A stretch of 64,000 nucleotides of DNA from Pseudomonas fluorescens (GTDB lineage Bacteria > Pseudomonadota > Gammaproteobacteria > Pseudomonadales > Pseudomonadaceae), in assembly GCF_902497895.1 (NCBI RefSeq), contig NZ_CABVHQ010000018.1, positions 1-64,000 on the forward strand. Reading direction: 5' to 3'. The position numbers and the translations under genes are program-made. Below are positions 1-8,850 of this stretch, one piece after another. Below the pieces are notes generated by a model. That model ran no database searches. It saw nothing but the letters and a program-made list of their open reading frames with translations, and was not told the DNA's origin. Numbering within the stretch: the first letter of the stretch is position 1; every line of letters starts with the position of its first letter.

Positions 1-714
1 GGTGCCCGGGCACTGGCCGCCGCCGGCCGGCCGCTGGGGCGTGCAGCGGTGATCGGCGAGCCGACCGGGCTCAAGCCGATCAGGATGCACAAAGGGATAA
101 TGATGGAGCGCATCGATATTCTCGGGCAGAGCGGCCACTCATCGGATCCCCGCCTGGGTCATAGCGCGCTGGAAGCCATGCACGATGCCATGGGGGAATT
201 GCGCGGCTTGCGTCTGGCATGGCAGCGCGAGTACCGCAATCCGCAGTTCAGCGTGCCGCAGCCGACCCTGAACTTTGGTTGCATCCACGGTGGCGACAAC
301 CCGAACCGGATTTGCGGCCAGTGCTCGCTGGAATTCGACCTGCGACCCCTGCCGGGCATGGACCCGAACGTCTTGCGTGCAGCGATCCGGCAGAAGCTCG
401 AGCCTATCGCCGAGTGGCATAAGGTGAAGATTGATTACGCGCCGTTGTTCCCCGAAGTGCCGCCTTTCGAGCAAGCCGAGGACTGCGAATTGGTCCGCGT
501 CGCCGAGAGACTCACTGGCCATCTCGCCGAAGCAGTAGCGTTTGGCACCGAAGCGCCTTATCTTCAGCGCCTTGGCTGCGAGACTGTGGTGCTTGGCCCG
601 GGCGACATCGCCTGCGCGCACCAGCCAGGGGAATACCTTGAAATGTCACGCTTGCAGCCTACCGTGCATCTACTGCGTCAACTGATTGAACATTATTGCC
701 TGACACCGGCCTGA
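1..714 (+). CDS. argE: Acetylornithine deacetylase, C-terminal part (5' end outside window)
   Basis: M20-family metallopeptidase that removes the acetyl group from N-acetylornithine in arginine biosynthesis. The frame is open from base 1, so only the last 237 codons are present. The part seen holds the EPTGLKP segment after the metal-binding core, the dimerisation domain, and the terminal DIACAHQPGEYLE segment whose histidine fits the last metal ligand of the family. Argininosuccinate or succinyl-diaminopimelate hydrolases share the fold, but the neighbouring argA supports argE. Stop TGA at 712-714; 144 bp separate it from the argA start. Confidence 0.9.
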   Translation, partial: GARALAAAGRPLGRAAVIGEPTGLKPIRMHKGIMMERIDILGQSGHSSDPRLGHSALEAMHDAMGELRGLRLAWQREYRNPQFSVPQPTLNFGCIHGGDNPNRICGQCSLEFDLRPLPGMDPNVLRAAIRQKLEPIAEWHKVKIDYAPLFPEVPPFEQAEDCELVRVAERLTGHLAEAVAFGTEAPYLQRLGCETVVLGPGDIACAHQPGEYLEMSRLQPTVHLLRQLIEHYCLTPA

Positions 715-858
715 CCTCAGTTAAATCGCCGATGATCAAGCCCGTATCTATAAGGAGAGCTCGCGTGCCGCCTAGCCTGTTCCGACGATAACCAACAGCC
801 CGCTGTGCGTTTTCTGTGTTGTCCCTTTTTTGGCTGCTTCTTATTACAGGTTCAGGTT

Positions 859-2157
859 ATGCCCGAATACGTCACTTGGCTTCGTCATGCATCTCCCTAC
901 ATCAATGCCCACCGCGATTGTACCTTTGTCGTCATGCTGCCGGGCGATGGGGTCGAGCATCCGAATTTCGGCAATATCGTCCACGACCTGGTGTTGTTGC
1001 ACAGTCTGGGCGTACGGTTGGTTCTGGTGCATGGATCGCGCCCGCAAATTGAAACCCGCCTCACGGCTCGCGGCCTGACCCCGCATTACCACCATGGCCT
1101 GCGCATCACCGATGCGGCGACCCTGGAGTGCGTCATTGATGCGGTCGGCCAACTGCGGATCGCCATTGAAGCGCGTCTGTCGATGGATATGGCCGCGTCG
1201 CCGATGCAGGGCTCGCGCCTGCGGGTGGCCGGCGGCAACCTGGTGACTGCGCGGCCGATCGGCGTACTGGAAGGCGTCGACTATCACCACACCGGCGAAG
1301 TCCGCCGGGTCGACCGCAAGGGCATCAACCGGCTGCTGGACGAGCGTTCGATCGTGCTCCTGTCGCCGTTGGGTTACTCGCCGACCGGGGAGATTTTCAA
1401 CCTGGCCTGCGAAGACGTCGCGACCCGCGCCGCTATCGACCTGGGTGCCGACAAGCTGCTGCTGTTCGGCGCGGATCTCGGCCTGATCGACGAAAACGGC
1501 AAGCTGGTGCGCGAGCTGCGGCCGCAACAGGTTCCCGCGCATTTGCAGCGCCTGGGTGGCAACTATCAGGCGGAATTGCTCGATGCCGCTGCCGAAGCCT
1601 GTCGTGGCGGGGTCGGCCGCAGCCATATCGTCAGTTACGTCGAAGATGGCGCATTGCTGACTGAACTCTTCACCCGCGACGGTGGCGGTACCCTGGTCGC
1701 CCAAGAGCAGTTCGAACTGGTCCGTGAAGCGGCCATTGAAGACGTCGGCGGATTGCTGGATCTGATCAGCCCGCTGGAAGAGCAGGGCATTTTGGTTCGG
1801 CGTTCCCGCGAAGTGCTGGAGCGTGAGATCGAGCAGTTCAGCGTGGTCGAGCGCGAAGGGATGATCATTGCCTGTGCGGCGCTGTATCAGATTGCCGATT
1901 CGGATGCCGGCGAGCTGGCCTGCCTGGCGGTGAACCCGGAATATCGGCATGGCGGTCGTGGTGATGAATTGCTGGAACGGATCGAAACCCGCGCCCGGGC
2001 GCAGGGCCTGAAAACCTTGTTCGTACTGACCACGCGAACCGCGCACTGGTTCCGCGAGCGCGGCTTCGTACCCAGCAGCGTTGAACGCCTGCCATCGGCC
2101 CGGGCTTCGCTGTACAACTATCAGCGTAACTCGAAGATCTTCGAAAAGGCGCTATGA
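859..2157 (+). CDS. argA: Amino-acid N-acetyltransferase (N-acetylglutamate synthase)
   Basis: Makes N-acetylglutamate from glutamate and acetyl-CoA, the first step of arginine synthesis. The 432 aa protein has an N-terminal amino-acid-kinase-like domain (about residues 1-280) and a C-terminal GNAT domain with VNPEYRHGGRGDELL as the acetyl-CoA loop. I chose ATG 859 (MPEYVTWLRHASPYINAHRD) because Pseudomonas ArgA proteins begin there; an in-frame GTG at 805 would add 18 poorly conserved residues. It lies in the same direction as argE. Feedback inhibition by arginine is known for the family. Confidence 0.96.
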   Translation: MPEYVTWLRHASPYINAHRDCTFVVMLPGDGVEHPNFGNIVHDLVLLHSLGVRLVLVHGSRPQIETRLTARGLTPHYHHGLRITDAATLECVIDAVGQLRIAIEARLSMDMAASPMQGSRLRVAGGNLVTARPIGVLEGVDYHHTGEVRRVDRKGINRLLDERSIVLLSPLGYSPTGEIFNLACEDVATRAAIDLGADKLLLFGADLGLIDENGKLVRELRPQQVPAHLQRLGGNYQAELLDAAAEACRGGVGRSHIVSYVEDGALLTELFTRDGGGTLVAQEQFELVREAAIEDVGGLLDLISPLEEQGILVRRSREVLEREIEQFSVVEREGMIIACAALYQIADSDAGELACLAVNPEYRHGGRGDELLERIETRARAQGLKTLFVLTTRTAHWFRERGFVPSSVERLPSARASLYNYQRNSKIFEKAL

Positions 2158-2502
2158 CCGCTGATAATTGATTAACGACAAACTTCCTGATCACCTACGG
2201 CGATAACCTGAAGCACGGCCGCAATGTCTCAGCTGCTTGAGTCATTGGACGGTTTGCCGAGGGTTGTCGCCGTTCTTGTTATGCCTTTATCGTATTAAAA
2301 TTTACAAAATAATTCTTTTTAGATTTATGAAAAATTCATTACCCTGCACGAATCCATCACGCGGTTAGACCATGGCCGTAGACACACTTGGTTACGATTG
2401 ACTTCCCAGTCACGGTCTGGCGCTAATCGCGCACCTACGGATCCAGGGCGTTCGACTCAGGACCTAAGTACAGAAGAATTAGAAAACGAGAGGAGCGAAA
2501 CA
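2158..2502 (+). promoter_or_regulatory. Long AT-rich leader upstream of the porin gene
   Basis: 345 bp without a convincing gene. Bases 2285-2345 are strikingly AT-rich for this genome and contain the 15-mer TAATTCTTTTTAGAT (2310-2324), which recurs exactly upstream of lsfA (4042-4056). This is the likely promoter/activator region of the porin. A GAGGAG-type ribosome site lies just before the ATG at 2503. An in-frame ATG-like extension from 2398 is possible but lacks a signal peptide at its N-terminus. Confidence 0.5.
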
Positions 2503-3855
2503 ATGAACAAGTCCATGTTGGCCCTGGCTGTGGCCGTGGGGGTGCTGGCACAGCAAGCAGGTGCCGCCGGTTTTGTTGAAGACAGCAAGGCTAACTTGAA
2601 GCTGCGCAACTTCTACATCAACAATGACAACCGTGATTCGAATACCCCTGCAAACGCGAACTATCAAGAAGAGTGGGGCCAAGGCTTCCAGCTCGACTTC
2701 GCATCGGGTTTCACCCAAGGTACTGTGGGCTTTGGTGTCGATGCGATCGGCCTGTTGGGTGTTCGGCTGGATTCGGGCAAAGGTCGCCATGGCAACCCAA
2801 CCAGCTCAGCTTACGGCGGTTCGGTATTCCCGACTGACAGCGATGGCCGCGCCGTCAATGATTTCTCCAGCGTTGGCCTGACCGCCAAGGCTAAAGTCTC
2901 CAAGACCGAATTGCGCTACGGCACCCTGATGCCGAAACTGCCGGTCATTTCCTATAACGATGGTCGTCTGTTGCCGCAGACCTTTGAAGGTGGCCAGGTC
3001 ACCTCGAACGAGATCAAGGACCTGACCCTGATCGGCGGCCAGATCGAGCATGTAAAAGGTCGTAACTCCAGCAACAACGAAGAGATGTCTATTGGCGGTG
3101 CGAACAACCCACAAACGGGTAAGTTCAGCAATAAATTCCTCTACGCGGGCGCTGATTACAAAGTCACCAAAGACCTGTTGCTGCAGTACTACTACGGCAA
3201 CCTGGATCAGTTCTACAAACAGCACTTCCTGGGTCTGGTTCATAACTGGGCAATCGGCCCGGGTGTCCTGAAAACCGACCTGCGCTATTTCAACAGTCGG
3301 GACGACGGCGCCAACGGCCACGATCCTGCCTATTTCAGCGCTGGTAACTACTCGGGTGTGGCGAGCGGTAAAGGTAAAGTCGACAACAACCTGTACAGCG
3401 GCCTGCTCCTGTACACCGTTGTCGGTCACACATTTGGGGGCGGTTATCAGGTCAGCAATGGCAGCAGTGACTTCCCTTGGTTGAACCAGGGCGACGGTTC
3501 GTCCAACTACACCATCACCGACTCGCAGATTCAGAAGTTCGGTCGTGCAGGTGAACGTACCTGGCAAGCTCGCTACTCCTATGACTTTGCCAAGGTCGGC
3601 CTGCCAGGTGCAACCGCGGGTGTTGTTTACCTGCGCGGCGACGATATCGACACGGTAAACGGCGCTGGTGGCGTTGCAGGTTCTGGCCGTTCCGAGTGGG
3701 AACGCGACCTGACCCTGGCCTACGTCGTACCGGACGGTTCGTTGAAAGGTCTGGGGGTCATGTGGAAAAACGCCGTATGGCGCAACGACATTCCGGGCCA
3801 GCGCGACCAGGACGAAAACCGTCTGATCGTCAGCTATTCGATCCCGTTGTTGTAA
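2503..3855 (+). CDS. OprD-family outer-membrane porin (OprE-like)
   Basis: 450 aa beta-barrel porin for small solutes. Residues 1-23 are a signal peptide (MNKSMLALAVAVGVLAQQAG, cleavage near AGA-AG). The mature protein shows typical OprD features: AKVSKTELRYGTLMP, PVISYNDGRLLPQTFEG and long alternating beta strands, ending in RLIVSYSIPLL. Start ATG 2503 is preceded by GAGGAG. The substrate cannot be told from sequence. Its position next to lsfA and ssu genes and a shared 15-mer in the promoter suggest sulfur-limitation control and perhaps uptake of organosulfur compounds; this is inference. A rho-independent terminator follows. Confidence 0.9.
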   Translation: MNKSMLALAVAVGVLAQQAGAAGFVEDSKANLKLRNFYINNDNRDSNTPANANYQEEWGQGFQLDFASGFTQGTVGFGVDAIGLLGVRLDSGKGRHGNPTSSAYGGSVFPTDSDGRAVNDFSSVGLTAKAKVSKTELRYGTLMPKLPVISYNDGRLLPQTFEGGQVTSNEIKDLTLIGGQIEHVKGRNSSNNEEMSIGGANNPQTGKFSNKFLYAGADYKVTKDLLLQYYYGNLDQFYKQHFLGLVHNWAIGPGVLKTDLRYFNSRDDGANGHDPAYFSAGNYSGVASGKGKVDNNLYSGLLLYTVVGHTFGGGYQVSNGSSDFPWLNQGDGSSNYTITDSQIQKFGRAGERTWQARYSYDFAKVGLPGATAGVVYLRGDDIDTVNGAGGVAGSGRSEWERDLTLAYVVPDGSLKGLGVMWKNAVWRNDIPGQRDQDENRLIVSYSIPLL

Positions 3856-3865
3856 TACCTGTGTA

Positions 3866-3900
3866 AACCCCGTCCGGCGCAATGCCGGGCGGGGTTCTTT
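3866..3900 (+). terminator. Rho-independent terminator after the porin gene
   Basis: 13-bp stem AACCCCGTCCGGC / GCCGGGCGGGGTT (one G-T pair) with a short loop, followed by TTCTTT. Confidence 0.85.
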
Positions 3901-3989
3901 CAAATCAGGCTCCCCTTCAGCTCTCCTCGGATCAGCGCCTTCATCACCTTATCCAGTCCGATCTGAAGGCTCATCTTCACGTGTCTGTG

Positions 3990-4062
3990 TACGCGGAAAA
4001 AATGTTTTTTATATGCTATTTAGATATAAATAAATCGATATTAATTCTTTTTAGATAGTCCT
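3990..4062 (+). promoter_or_regulatory. AT-rich promoter region of lsfA
   Basis: A run of about 60 bp with very low GC, including AAATAAATCGATATTAA and the 15-mer TAATTCTTTTTAGAT at 4042-4056 shared with the porin leader. This fits a sulfate-starvation promoter (CysB-type activation is known for such genes in Pseudomonas). The exact activator site is not identified. Confidence 0.5.
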
Positions 4063-4109
4063 CGGTGCAGGCAGAGTAGGCTGCACAAGCACACACCAGG
4101 AGCACTATC

Positions 4110-4748
4110 ATGAGCCTCAGACTGGGCGACATCGCCCCCGACTTCGAACAGGATTCCAGCGCCGGCAAGATCCATTTTCATGAATGGCTTGGCGATAGCT
4201 GGGGCGTGCTGTTTTCCCATCCGGCGGACTTCACCCCGGTGTGCACCACGGAGCTCGGTTTTACCGCCAGGCTCAAGGACGAATTCACCCAGCGCGGGGT
4301 CAAGGCCATTGCCCTGTCAGTCGATCCGGTGGACTCGCACCACAAGTGGATCGAAGACATCAACGAAACCCAGAACACCCTCGTCAACTTCCCGATCCTC
4401 GCCGACGCGGATCGCAAGGTCTGCGACCTCTACGACCTGATCCACCCGAATGCCAGCGACACCCTGACCGTGCGTTCACTGTTTGTCATCGACCCGAACA
4501 AGAAGGTGCGCCTGACCATTACCTATCCGGCCAGTACCGGGCGCAACTTCCATGAAATCCTGCGGGTGATCGATTCGCTGCAGCTCACCGACAACTACAA
4601 GGTGGCGACGCCAGGCAACTGGCAGGACGGTGATGAGGTGGTGATCGTGCCATCGCTCCAGGATCCGGAAGAGCTCAAGCAGCGCTTCCCCCAAGGCTAT
4701 CGCGCGGTGAAGCCGTATCTGCGACTGACGCCGCAGCCGAATCGTTAA
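4110..4748 (+). CDS. lsfA: 1-Cys peroxiredoxin LsfA
   Basis: 212 aa AhpC/TSA-family peroxidase of the Prx6 type; reduces peroxides using one catalytic cysteine. The active-site motif HPADFTPVCTTE is present with Cys45, and the C-terminal 1-Cys Prx domain (YKVATPGNWQDGDEVVIVP) is intact. LsfA is known in P. putida as a sulfate-starvation-induced protein, and here it stands directly upstream of ssuE. ATG 4110 has a CAGGAG ribosome site. A REP pair and a terminator lie between it and ssuE, so it is probably transcribed separately. Confidence 0.93.
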   Translation: MSLRLGDIAPDFEQDSSAGKIHFHEWLGDSWGVLFSHPADFTPVCTTELGFTARLKDEFTQRGVKAIALSVDPVDSHHKWIEDINETQNTLVNFPILADADRKVCDLYDLIHPNASDTLTVRSLFVIDPNKKVRLTITYPASTGRNFHEILRVIDSLQLTDNYKVATPGNWQDGDEVVIVPSLQDPEELKQRFPQGYRAVKPYLRLTPQPNR

Positions 4749-4752
4749 AGTC

Positions 4753-4834
4753 AAAAGATCGCAGCCTGCGGCAGCTCCTACAGGATCGCGCCGTGTGCAA
4801 ATCCCGTAGGAGCTGCCGCAGGCTGCGATCTTTT
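4753..4834. repeat. REP pair (BIME), GCAGCCTGCGGCAGCTCC family
   Basis: Two copies of the REP sequence AAAAGATCGCAGCCTGCGGC... in inverted orientation around a 30-bp centre. The same element recurs many times in this window. Confidence 0.9.
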
Positions 4835-4862
4835 CAAGGTATCCACAAAGCAAGGGTTTTTC

Positions 4863-4887
4863 AGGCCGTTCCGACGGCCTTTTTTTA
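4863..4887 (+). terminator. Rho-independent terminator after lsfA
   Basis: Stem AGGCCGT / ACGGCCT with a 4-base loop and seven T residues. Confidence 0.85.
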
Positions 4888-4898
4888 CGCCTGGAGAA

Positions 4899-4970
4899 AT
4901 ACTCACTTCTTATGTGTTTAAGAAATAAGTAAATGAATAAATAAGATTTATAGATATATAAAACGCCTGT
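4899..4970 (+). promoter_or_regulatory. AT-rich promoter region of the ssu operon
   Basis: Very AT-rich stretch (TTTAAGAAATAAGTAAATG..., TATAGATATATAAAA) about 70 bp upstream of ssuE, like those upstream of lsfA and the porin. Probable sulfur-regulated promoter; no exact operator assigned. Confidence 0.45.
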
Positions 4971-5035
4971 TAAGGTCTGTTCATCCCAGCGAGATCGCAG
5001 ACAGCGAATCGCCAACAACCCAAGGAATTATCTGC

Positions 5036-5629
5036 ATGCTGGTCGTCTCACTCGGTGGAAGTCCCAGCCAGCGCTCTCGTTCCGGGGTGCTGCTGGAATA
5101 CTCCAAACGTTGGTTGCAGCAGCAGGGCGTAGAAGTGGTGAGTTATCAGGTACGGGACTTCCCGGCCGAGGATTTGCTCCATGCGCGCTTTGACAGTCCG
5201 ATGGTGATCGACCTGCTGCAACAGATTGAAAACGCCGATGGTCTGCTGATCGCCACTCCGGTCTACAAAGCGTCGTTCTCCGGCGCACTGAAGACCGTGC
5301 TCGATCTGCTGCCGGAACGCGCGCTGAGCCACAAGGTGGTGCTGCCCTTGGCCACTGGCGGCAGCATCGCCCACATGCTGGCGGTGGATTACGCGCTCAA
5401 GCCGGTGCTTTCGGCGCTCAAGGCCCAGGAGATGCTTCAGGGGATTTTCGCCGAGGACAGCCAGATTGCCTACGGGGAAGGCAGCGCCCAGGCGCAGCTG
5501 GTGCCGATCCTCGAACGACGTTTGAACGAGGCACTGGAGCAGCTCTACAGCGCCATGGTGCGGCGGCCAAAGCCGATTGATCCGAATCTGTTGAACGAAC
5601 GTTTATTGAGTGCTCGCTGGAGCATTTAA
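5036..5629 (+). CDS. ssuE: NADPH-dependent FMN reductase SsuE
   Basis: 197 aa flavodoxin-like flavin reductase supplying FMNH2 to an alkanesulfonate monooxygenase. The phosphate-binding loop [10 protein letters not shown] is at residues 7-16, and the family segment [18 protein letters not shown] is present. Start ATG 5036 follows AAGGAATTATCTGC. First gene of the ssu operon. Its usual partner SsuD is missing from its normal place, so SsuE must serve another monooxygenase or be idle. Confidence 0.93.
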   Translation: MLVVSLGGSPSQRSRSGVLLEYSKRWLQQQGVEVVSYQVRDFPAEDLLHARFDSPMVIDLLQQIENADGLLIATPVYKASFSGALKTVLDLLPERALSHKVVLPLATGGSIAHMLAVDYALKPVLSALKAQEMLQGIFAEDSQIAYGEGSAQAQLVPILERRLNEALEQLYSAMVRRPKPIDPNLLNERLLSARWSI

Positions 5630-5719
5630 GCCCTATCTGAATCTGGAAGTACTCACCTTACTCAGCCGCTAACGGCCAAGCAGGTGCAGCCAAAAACCCA
5701 ACAGCAAAAGGAGAGCGCT

Positions 5720-6685
5720 ATGCGCACTGTCATTTTGCGTCGTGGTCTGGTCGCTCTGTTTGCTGCGGCTGTGTCCTTCGGCGTTGTTACTCAAGCTCAG
5801 GCCGAAAGTCTGCGCATCGGTTATCAGAAATACGGCACCCTGGTGCTGCTCAAGGCCAAGGGCACGCTGGAAAAGCGCCTGGCAGAGCAGGGCGTAAAGG
5901 TGCAGTGGACTGAATTTCCCGGCGGCCCGCAATTGCTCGAAGGGCTGAACGTCGGCTCCATCGACTTCGGCGTGACCGGTGAAACCCCGCCGGTGTTCGC
6001 TCAAGCGGCCGGTGCCGATCTGCTCTACGTGGCCTACGAGCCGCCGGCGCCGACCAGCGAGGCGATCCTCGTGCCAAAAGACTCGCTGATCAAATCGGTG
6101 CACGACCTCAAGGGCAAGAAGGTCGTCCTCAACAAAGGTTCCAACGTTCACTACCTGTTGGTTCGCACCCTCGAAGACGCCGGCCTCAAATACAGCGATA
6201 TCCAGACGGTATTTCTGCCACCGGCCGATGCCCGCGCCGCATTCGAGCGCGGCAGTGTCGATGCCTGGGTGATCTGGGATCCGTACCAGGCGGCCGCCGA
6301 GCAGCAACTGCAAGCACGCACCCTGCGTGACGGCAGCGGCATCGTCGACAACCATCAGTTCTACCTGGCCACCCGGCCTTACGCCGAGAAACACCCGCAA
6401 ATAATCAAGACGCTGGTGGAAGAAGTGCGTGCCGTCGGCGAATGGTCCAAAGCCAATCCTGAAGACGTGACCCAACAGGTTTCGCCGCTGCTCGGCTTGC
6501 CTGCGGATATCACCCTGACTGCGGTGAAACGCCAGGGTTATGGCGCGCTGTTCCTCACGCCGGAAGTGGTCGCCGCTCAGCAGAAAATCGCCGACAGCTT
6601 TTACCAGCTCAAGCTGATCCCCAAACCGCTGACCATCAAAGACGTGATCTGGACGCCACCGGCGACCGTTGCCAAAGCGCCGTAA
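5720..6685 (+). CDS. ssuA: Sulfonate ABC transporter substrate-binding protein SsuA
   Basis: 321 aa periplasmic binding protein for aliphatic sulfonates. Signal peptide MRTVILRRGLVALFAAAVSF... with cleavage near AQA; mature part begins ESLRIGYQKYGTL, with GGPQLLEGLNVGSIDFG and DAWVIWDPYQ typical of the SsuA/NMT1 family. ATG 5720 follows AAAAGGAGAGCGCT, a strong ribosome site, so I prefer it to the upstream in-frame ATG at 5684. Works with ssuC and ssuB downstream. Confidence 0.94.
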   Translation: MRTVILRRGLVALFAAAVSFGVVTQAQAESLRIGYQKYGTLVLLKAKGTLEKRLAEQGVKVQWTEFPGGPQLLEGLNVGSIDFGVTGETPPVFAQAAGADLLYVAYEPPAPTSEAILVPKDSLIKSVHDLKGKKVVLNKGSNVHYLLVRTLEDAGLKYSDIQTVFLPPADARAAFERGSVDAWVIWDPYQAAAEQQLQARTLRDGSGIVDNHQFYLATRPYAEKHPQIIKTLVEEVRAVGEWSKANPEDVTQQVSPLLGLPADITLTAVKRQGYGALFLTPEVVAAQQKIADSFYQLKLIPKPLTIKDVIWTPPATVAKAP

Positions 6686-6710
6686 TTGGAATTCCCAAGG
6701 AGACAACTCC

Positions 6711-6791
6711 ATGAGCCTGAGCATTTTCCGGTCCCTGACCCATCCTCCTCGACCCTGCGTCCCGGAACTGAGGCACGGCCATGAAGAGTAA
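6711..6791 (+). pseudogene. ssuD: Remnant of alkanesulfonate monooxygenase ssuD (large internal deletion)
   Basis: In Pseudomonas the order is ssuE-A-D-C-B-F, and ssuD encodes about 380 aa. Here only 95 bp separate ssuA from ssuC. A good ribosome site (AAGGAGACAACTCC) precedes ATG 6711, and the encoded MSLSIFRSLTH resembles the family N-terminus MSLNIFWFLPTH. After roughly 11 codons the similarity stops, and a stop follows at 6789, inside ssuC. I read this as ssuD collapsed by a deletion of about 1.1 kb. The alternative is an unrelated 26-codon leader peptide; the N-terminal match is short. Confidence 0.55.
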
Positions 6792-7569
6792 TAAATTTAT
6801 CCAAAGCCTCGCACCCTGGGCCTTGCCGGTGTTGCTGCTGGCGGTGTGGCAGTTGTCGGTGTCGGCGGGCTGGTTGTCGACGCGGATTCTGCCGGCACCG
6901 AGTGCGGTGATCGAGGCTGGAGTCAGCCTGGTGCGCAGCGGTGAAATCTGGACTCACCTGGCAATCAGCGGCTGGCGCGCGGCAACCGGCTTCTTGATCG
7001 GCGGCAGTATCGGTCTGGCCCTGGGCTTTATCACCGGCTTGTCGAAATGGGGCGAACGCTTGCTCGACAGTTCGGTGCAGATGATTCGCAACGTGCCGCA
7101 TCTGGCGCTGATTCCGCTGGTGATTCTGTGGTTCGGCATTGATGAGTCGGCGAAGATTTTTCTGGTGGCCCTGGGCACCTTGTTCCCGATCTACCTCAAT
7201 ACCTATCACGGCATTCGCAATGTCGACCCGGCGCTGGTGGAAATGGCTCGCAGTTATGGTTTGTCCGGCTTCGGCCTGTTTCGTCAGGTGATTCTGCCGG
7301 GAGCGCTGCCTTCGATTCTGGTGGGAGTGCGCTTCGCGCTGGGCTTTATGTGGCTGACCTTGATCGTCGCCGAAACCATCTCCGCCAGCTCCGGTATCGG
7401 CTACCTGGCGATGAATGCCCGGGAGTTTTTGCAGACTGACGTGGTGGTGCTGGCGATCCTGTTGTACGCGGTGCTCGGCAAGTTGGCCGACCTCGCGGCC
7501 CGCGGTCTGGAGCGGGTCTGGTTGCGTTGGCATCCGGCTTACCAGGTTGCCAAGGGAGGTGCCGCATGA
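6781..7569 (+). CDS. ssuC: Sulfonate ABC transporter permease SsuC
   Basis: 262 aa inner-membrane permease with about six hydrophobic segments. The ABC-contact (EAA) loop [20 protein letters not shown] lies near residue 155, and [16 protein letters not shown] is typical of the SsuC/TauC family. ATG 6781; its stop overlaps the ssuB start (ATGA), showing translational coupling. Confidence 0.94.
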   Translation: MKSNKFIQSLAPWALPVLLLAVWQLSVSAGWLSTRILPAPSAVIEAGVSLVRSGEIWTHLAISGWRAATGFLIGGSIGLALGFITGLSKWGERLLDSSVQMIRNVPHLALIPLVILWFGIDESAKIFLVALGTLFPIYLNTYHGIRNVDPALVEMARSYGLSGFGLFRQVILPGALPSILVGVRFALGFMWLTLIVAETISASSGIGYLAMNAREFLQTDVVVLAILLYAVLGKLADLAARGLERVWLRWHPAYQVAKGGAA

Positions 7570-8375
7570 CTGCTCAAGAACAACCGTCTCGTCTGCTGCG
7601 CGGGATTCCACTGGCAGTACGCAAGCTGCAAAAGACCTTTGGCTCGCGGCAAGTGCTGCGCGAGATTGATCTGCATATTCCGGCTGGTCAGTTCGTCGCC
7701 GTGGTCGGCCGTAGTGGTTGCGGAAAAAGCACCCTGCTGCGCTTGCTCGCCGGTCTCGACAAGCCCACCGGCGGCGAGCTGCGTGCAGGTTCGGCAGCCC
7801 TGAGTGAAGCGCTTGAAGACACGCGTCTGATGTTTCAGGAAGCGCGGTTGCTGCCCTGGAATAAAGTCATCGACAACGTAGGGCTCGGGCTCAAGGGCGA
7901 CTGGCGGCCAAAAGCACTGGAGGCACTGGAGGCGGTCGCCCTGGCGGATCGCGCCAATGAATGGCCGGCAGCCTTGTCCGGTGGGCAGAAGCAGCGTGTG
8001 GCGCTAGCCCGTGCGTTGATTCATCAACCTCGGTTGTTGTTGCTCGACGAACCGCTGGGGGCCCTGGATGCCCTGACTCGAATCGAGATGCAGCAATTGA
8101 TCGAGCGCCTTTGGCAGCAACACGGATTCACCGTGCTGCTGGTGACCCATGACGTCAGTGAAGCCGTGGCGATTGCCGACCGGGTGATTCTGATCGAGGA
8201 CGGTGAAGTCGGCCTCGACCTGCTGGTGGAGCTGCCGCGCCCTCGGGTTCGCGGTTCTCATCGGCTGGCGGCGCTGGAAACTGAAGTCCTTAACCGTGTG
8301 TTGTCGCTGCCTGGTTCGCCACCCGAGCCGGAACCCGTTTCACCCTTGCCCACGCAACTGCGTTGGGCTCAATAA
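7566..8375 (+). CDS. ssuB: Sulfonate ABC transporter ATP-binding protein SsuB
   Basis: 269 aa ABC ATPase powering SsuAC. Walker [10 protein letters not shown] (residues 48-56), signature LSGGQKQR, Walker [13 protein letters not shown], and switch His in [11 protein letters not shown]. The start ATG 7566 overlaps the ssuC stop by four bases; this is preferred to an earlier in-frame start inside ssuC. The shortened D-loop/Q-loop segment [12 protein letters not shown] is normal for SsuB. Confidence 0.94.
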   Translation: MTAQEQPSRLLRGIPLAVRKLQKTFGSRQVLREIDLHIPAGQFVAVVGRSGCGKSTLLRLLAGLDKPTGGELRAGSAALSEALEDTRLMFQEARLLPWNKVIDNVGLGLKGDWRPKALEALEAVALADRANEWPAALSGGQKQRVALARALIHQPRLLLLDEPLGALDALTRIEMQQLIERLWQQHGFTVLLVTHDVSEAVAIADRVILIEDGEVGLDLLVELPRPRVRGSHRLAALETEVLNRVLSLPGSPPEPEPVSPLPTQLRWAQ

Positions 8376-8417
8376 CTGCGCTGCAGAAAATCTCTTAGCC
8401 AAACAGGAATACCGCAC

Positions 8418-8633
8418 ATGACTATCAAAGCCATCAACGTCCGCAACCAGTTCAAAGGCACCATCAAGGAAATCGTATTAGGCGATGTACTGTCGGAAAT
8501 CGACGTGCAGACGGCTTCTGGCGTGGTGACTTCGGTAATTACCACGCGCTCGGTCAAGGAGCTGGAGCTGGTAGTCGGCAGCGAAGTGATTGCCTTCGTG
8601 AAATCCACCGAGGTATCGATCGCCAAATTGTAG
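8418..8633 (+). CDS. ssuF: Molybdopterin-binding-like (Mop/TOBE) protein SsuF
   Basis: 71 aa single TOBE (Mop) domain: MTIKAINVRNQFKGTIKEIV... and ...VGSEVIAFVKSTEVSIAKL. It closes the Pseudomonas ssu operon, where SsuF is needed for growth on sulfonates (known in P. putida). Its role is unclear; oxyanion binding is likely from the fold. A terminator follows directly. Confidence 0.9.
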   Translation: MTIKAINVRNQFKGTIKEIVLGDVLSEIDVQTASGVVTSVITTRSVKELELVVGSEVIAFVKSTEVSIAKL

Positions 8634-8651
8634 GTCGTGCGCTACAAGCGG

Positions 8652-8684
8652 CCCCGAACGGCTTGAGCCCTTCGGGGTTTTTTT
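8652..8684 (+). terminator. Rho-independent terminator of the ssu operon
   Basis: Stem CCCCGAA / TTCGGGG with a 12-base loop and eight T residues. Confidence 0.85.
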
Positions 8685-8714
8685 GCGGGTGTTTGTCCGT
8701 GAATCGGCAGTGCG

Positions 8715-8826
8715 GCCATCGCGAGCAAGCTCGCTCGCACATTTGATCTTCAGTGAACACAGATTCTGTATGCGACAGAAATCCACTGTGGGAGCGACGG
8801 TGCGGCGATCCGACTTGCTCGCGATG
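8715..8826. repeat. Degenerate REP pair, GAGCGAGCTTGCTCGCGATG family
   Basis: Copy ATCGCGAGCAAGCTCGCTC near 8717 and an inverted, interrupted copy (GGGAGCGACGG...CTTGCTCGCGATG) at 8788-8826. The second copy has an insertion or recombination inside. Confidence 0.7.
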
Positions 8827-8850
8827 AGGCCAGTGAAGCCAGCAAAGAAA

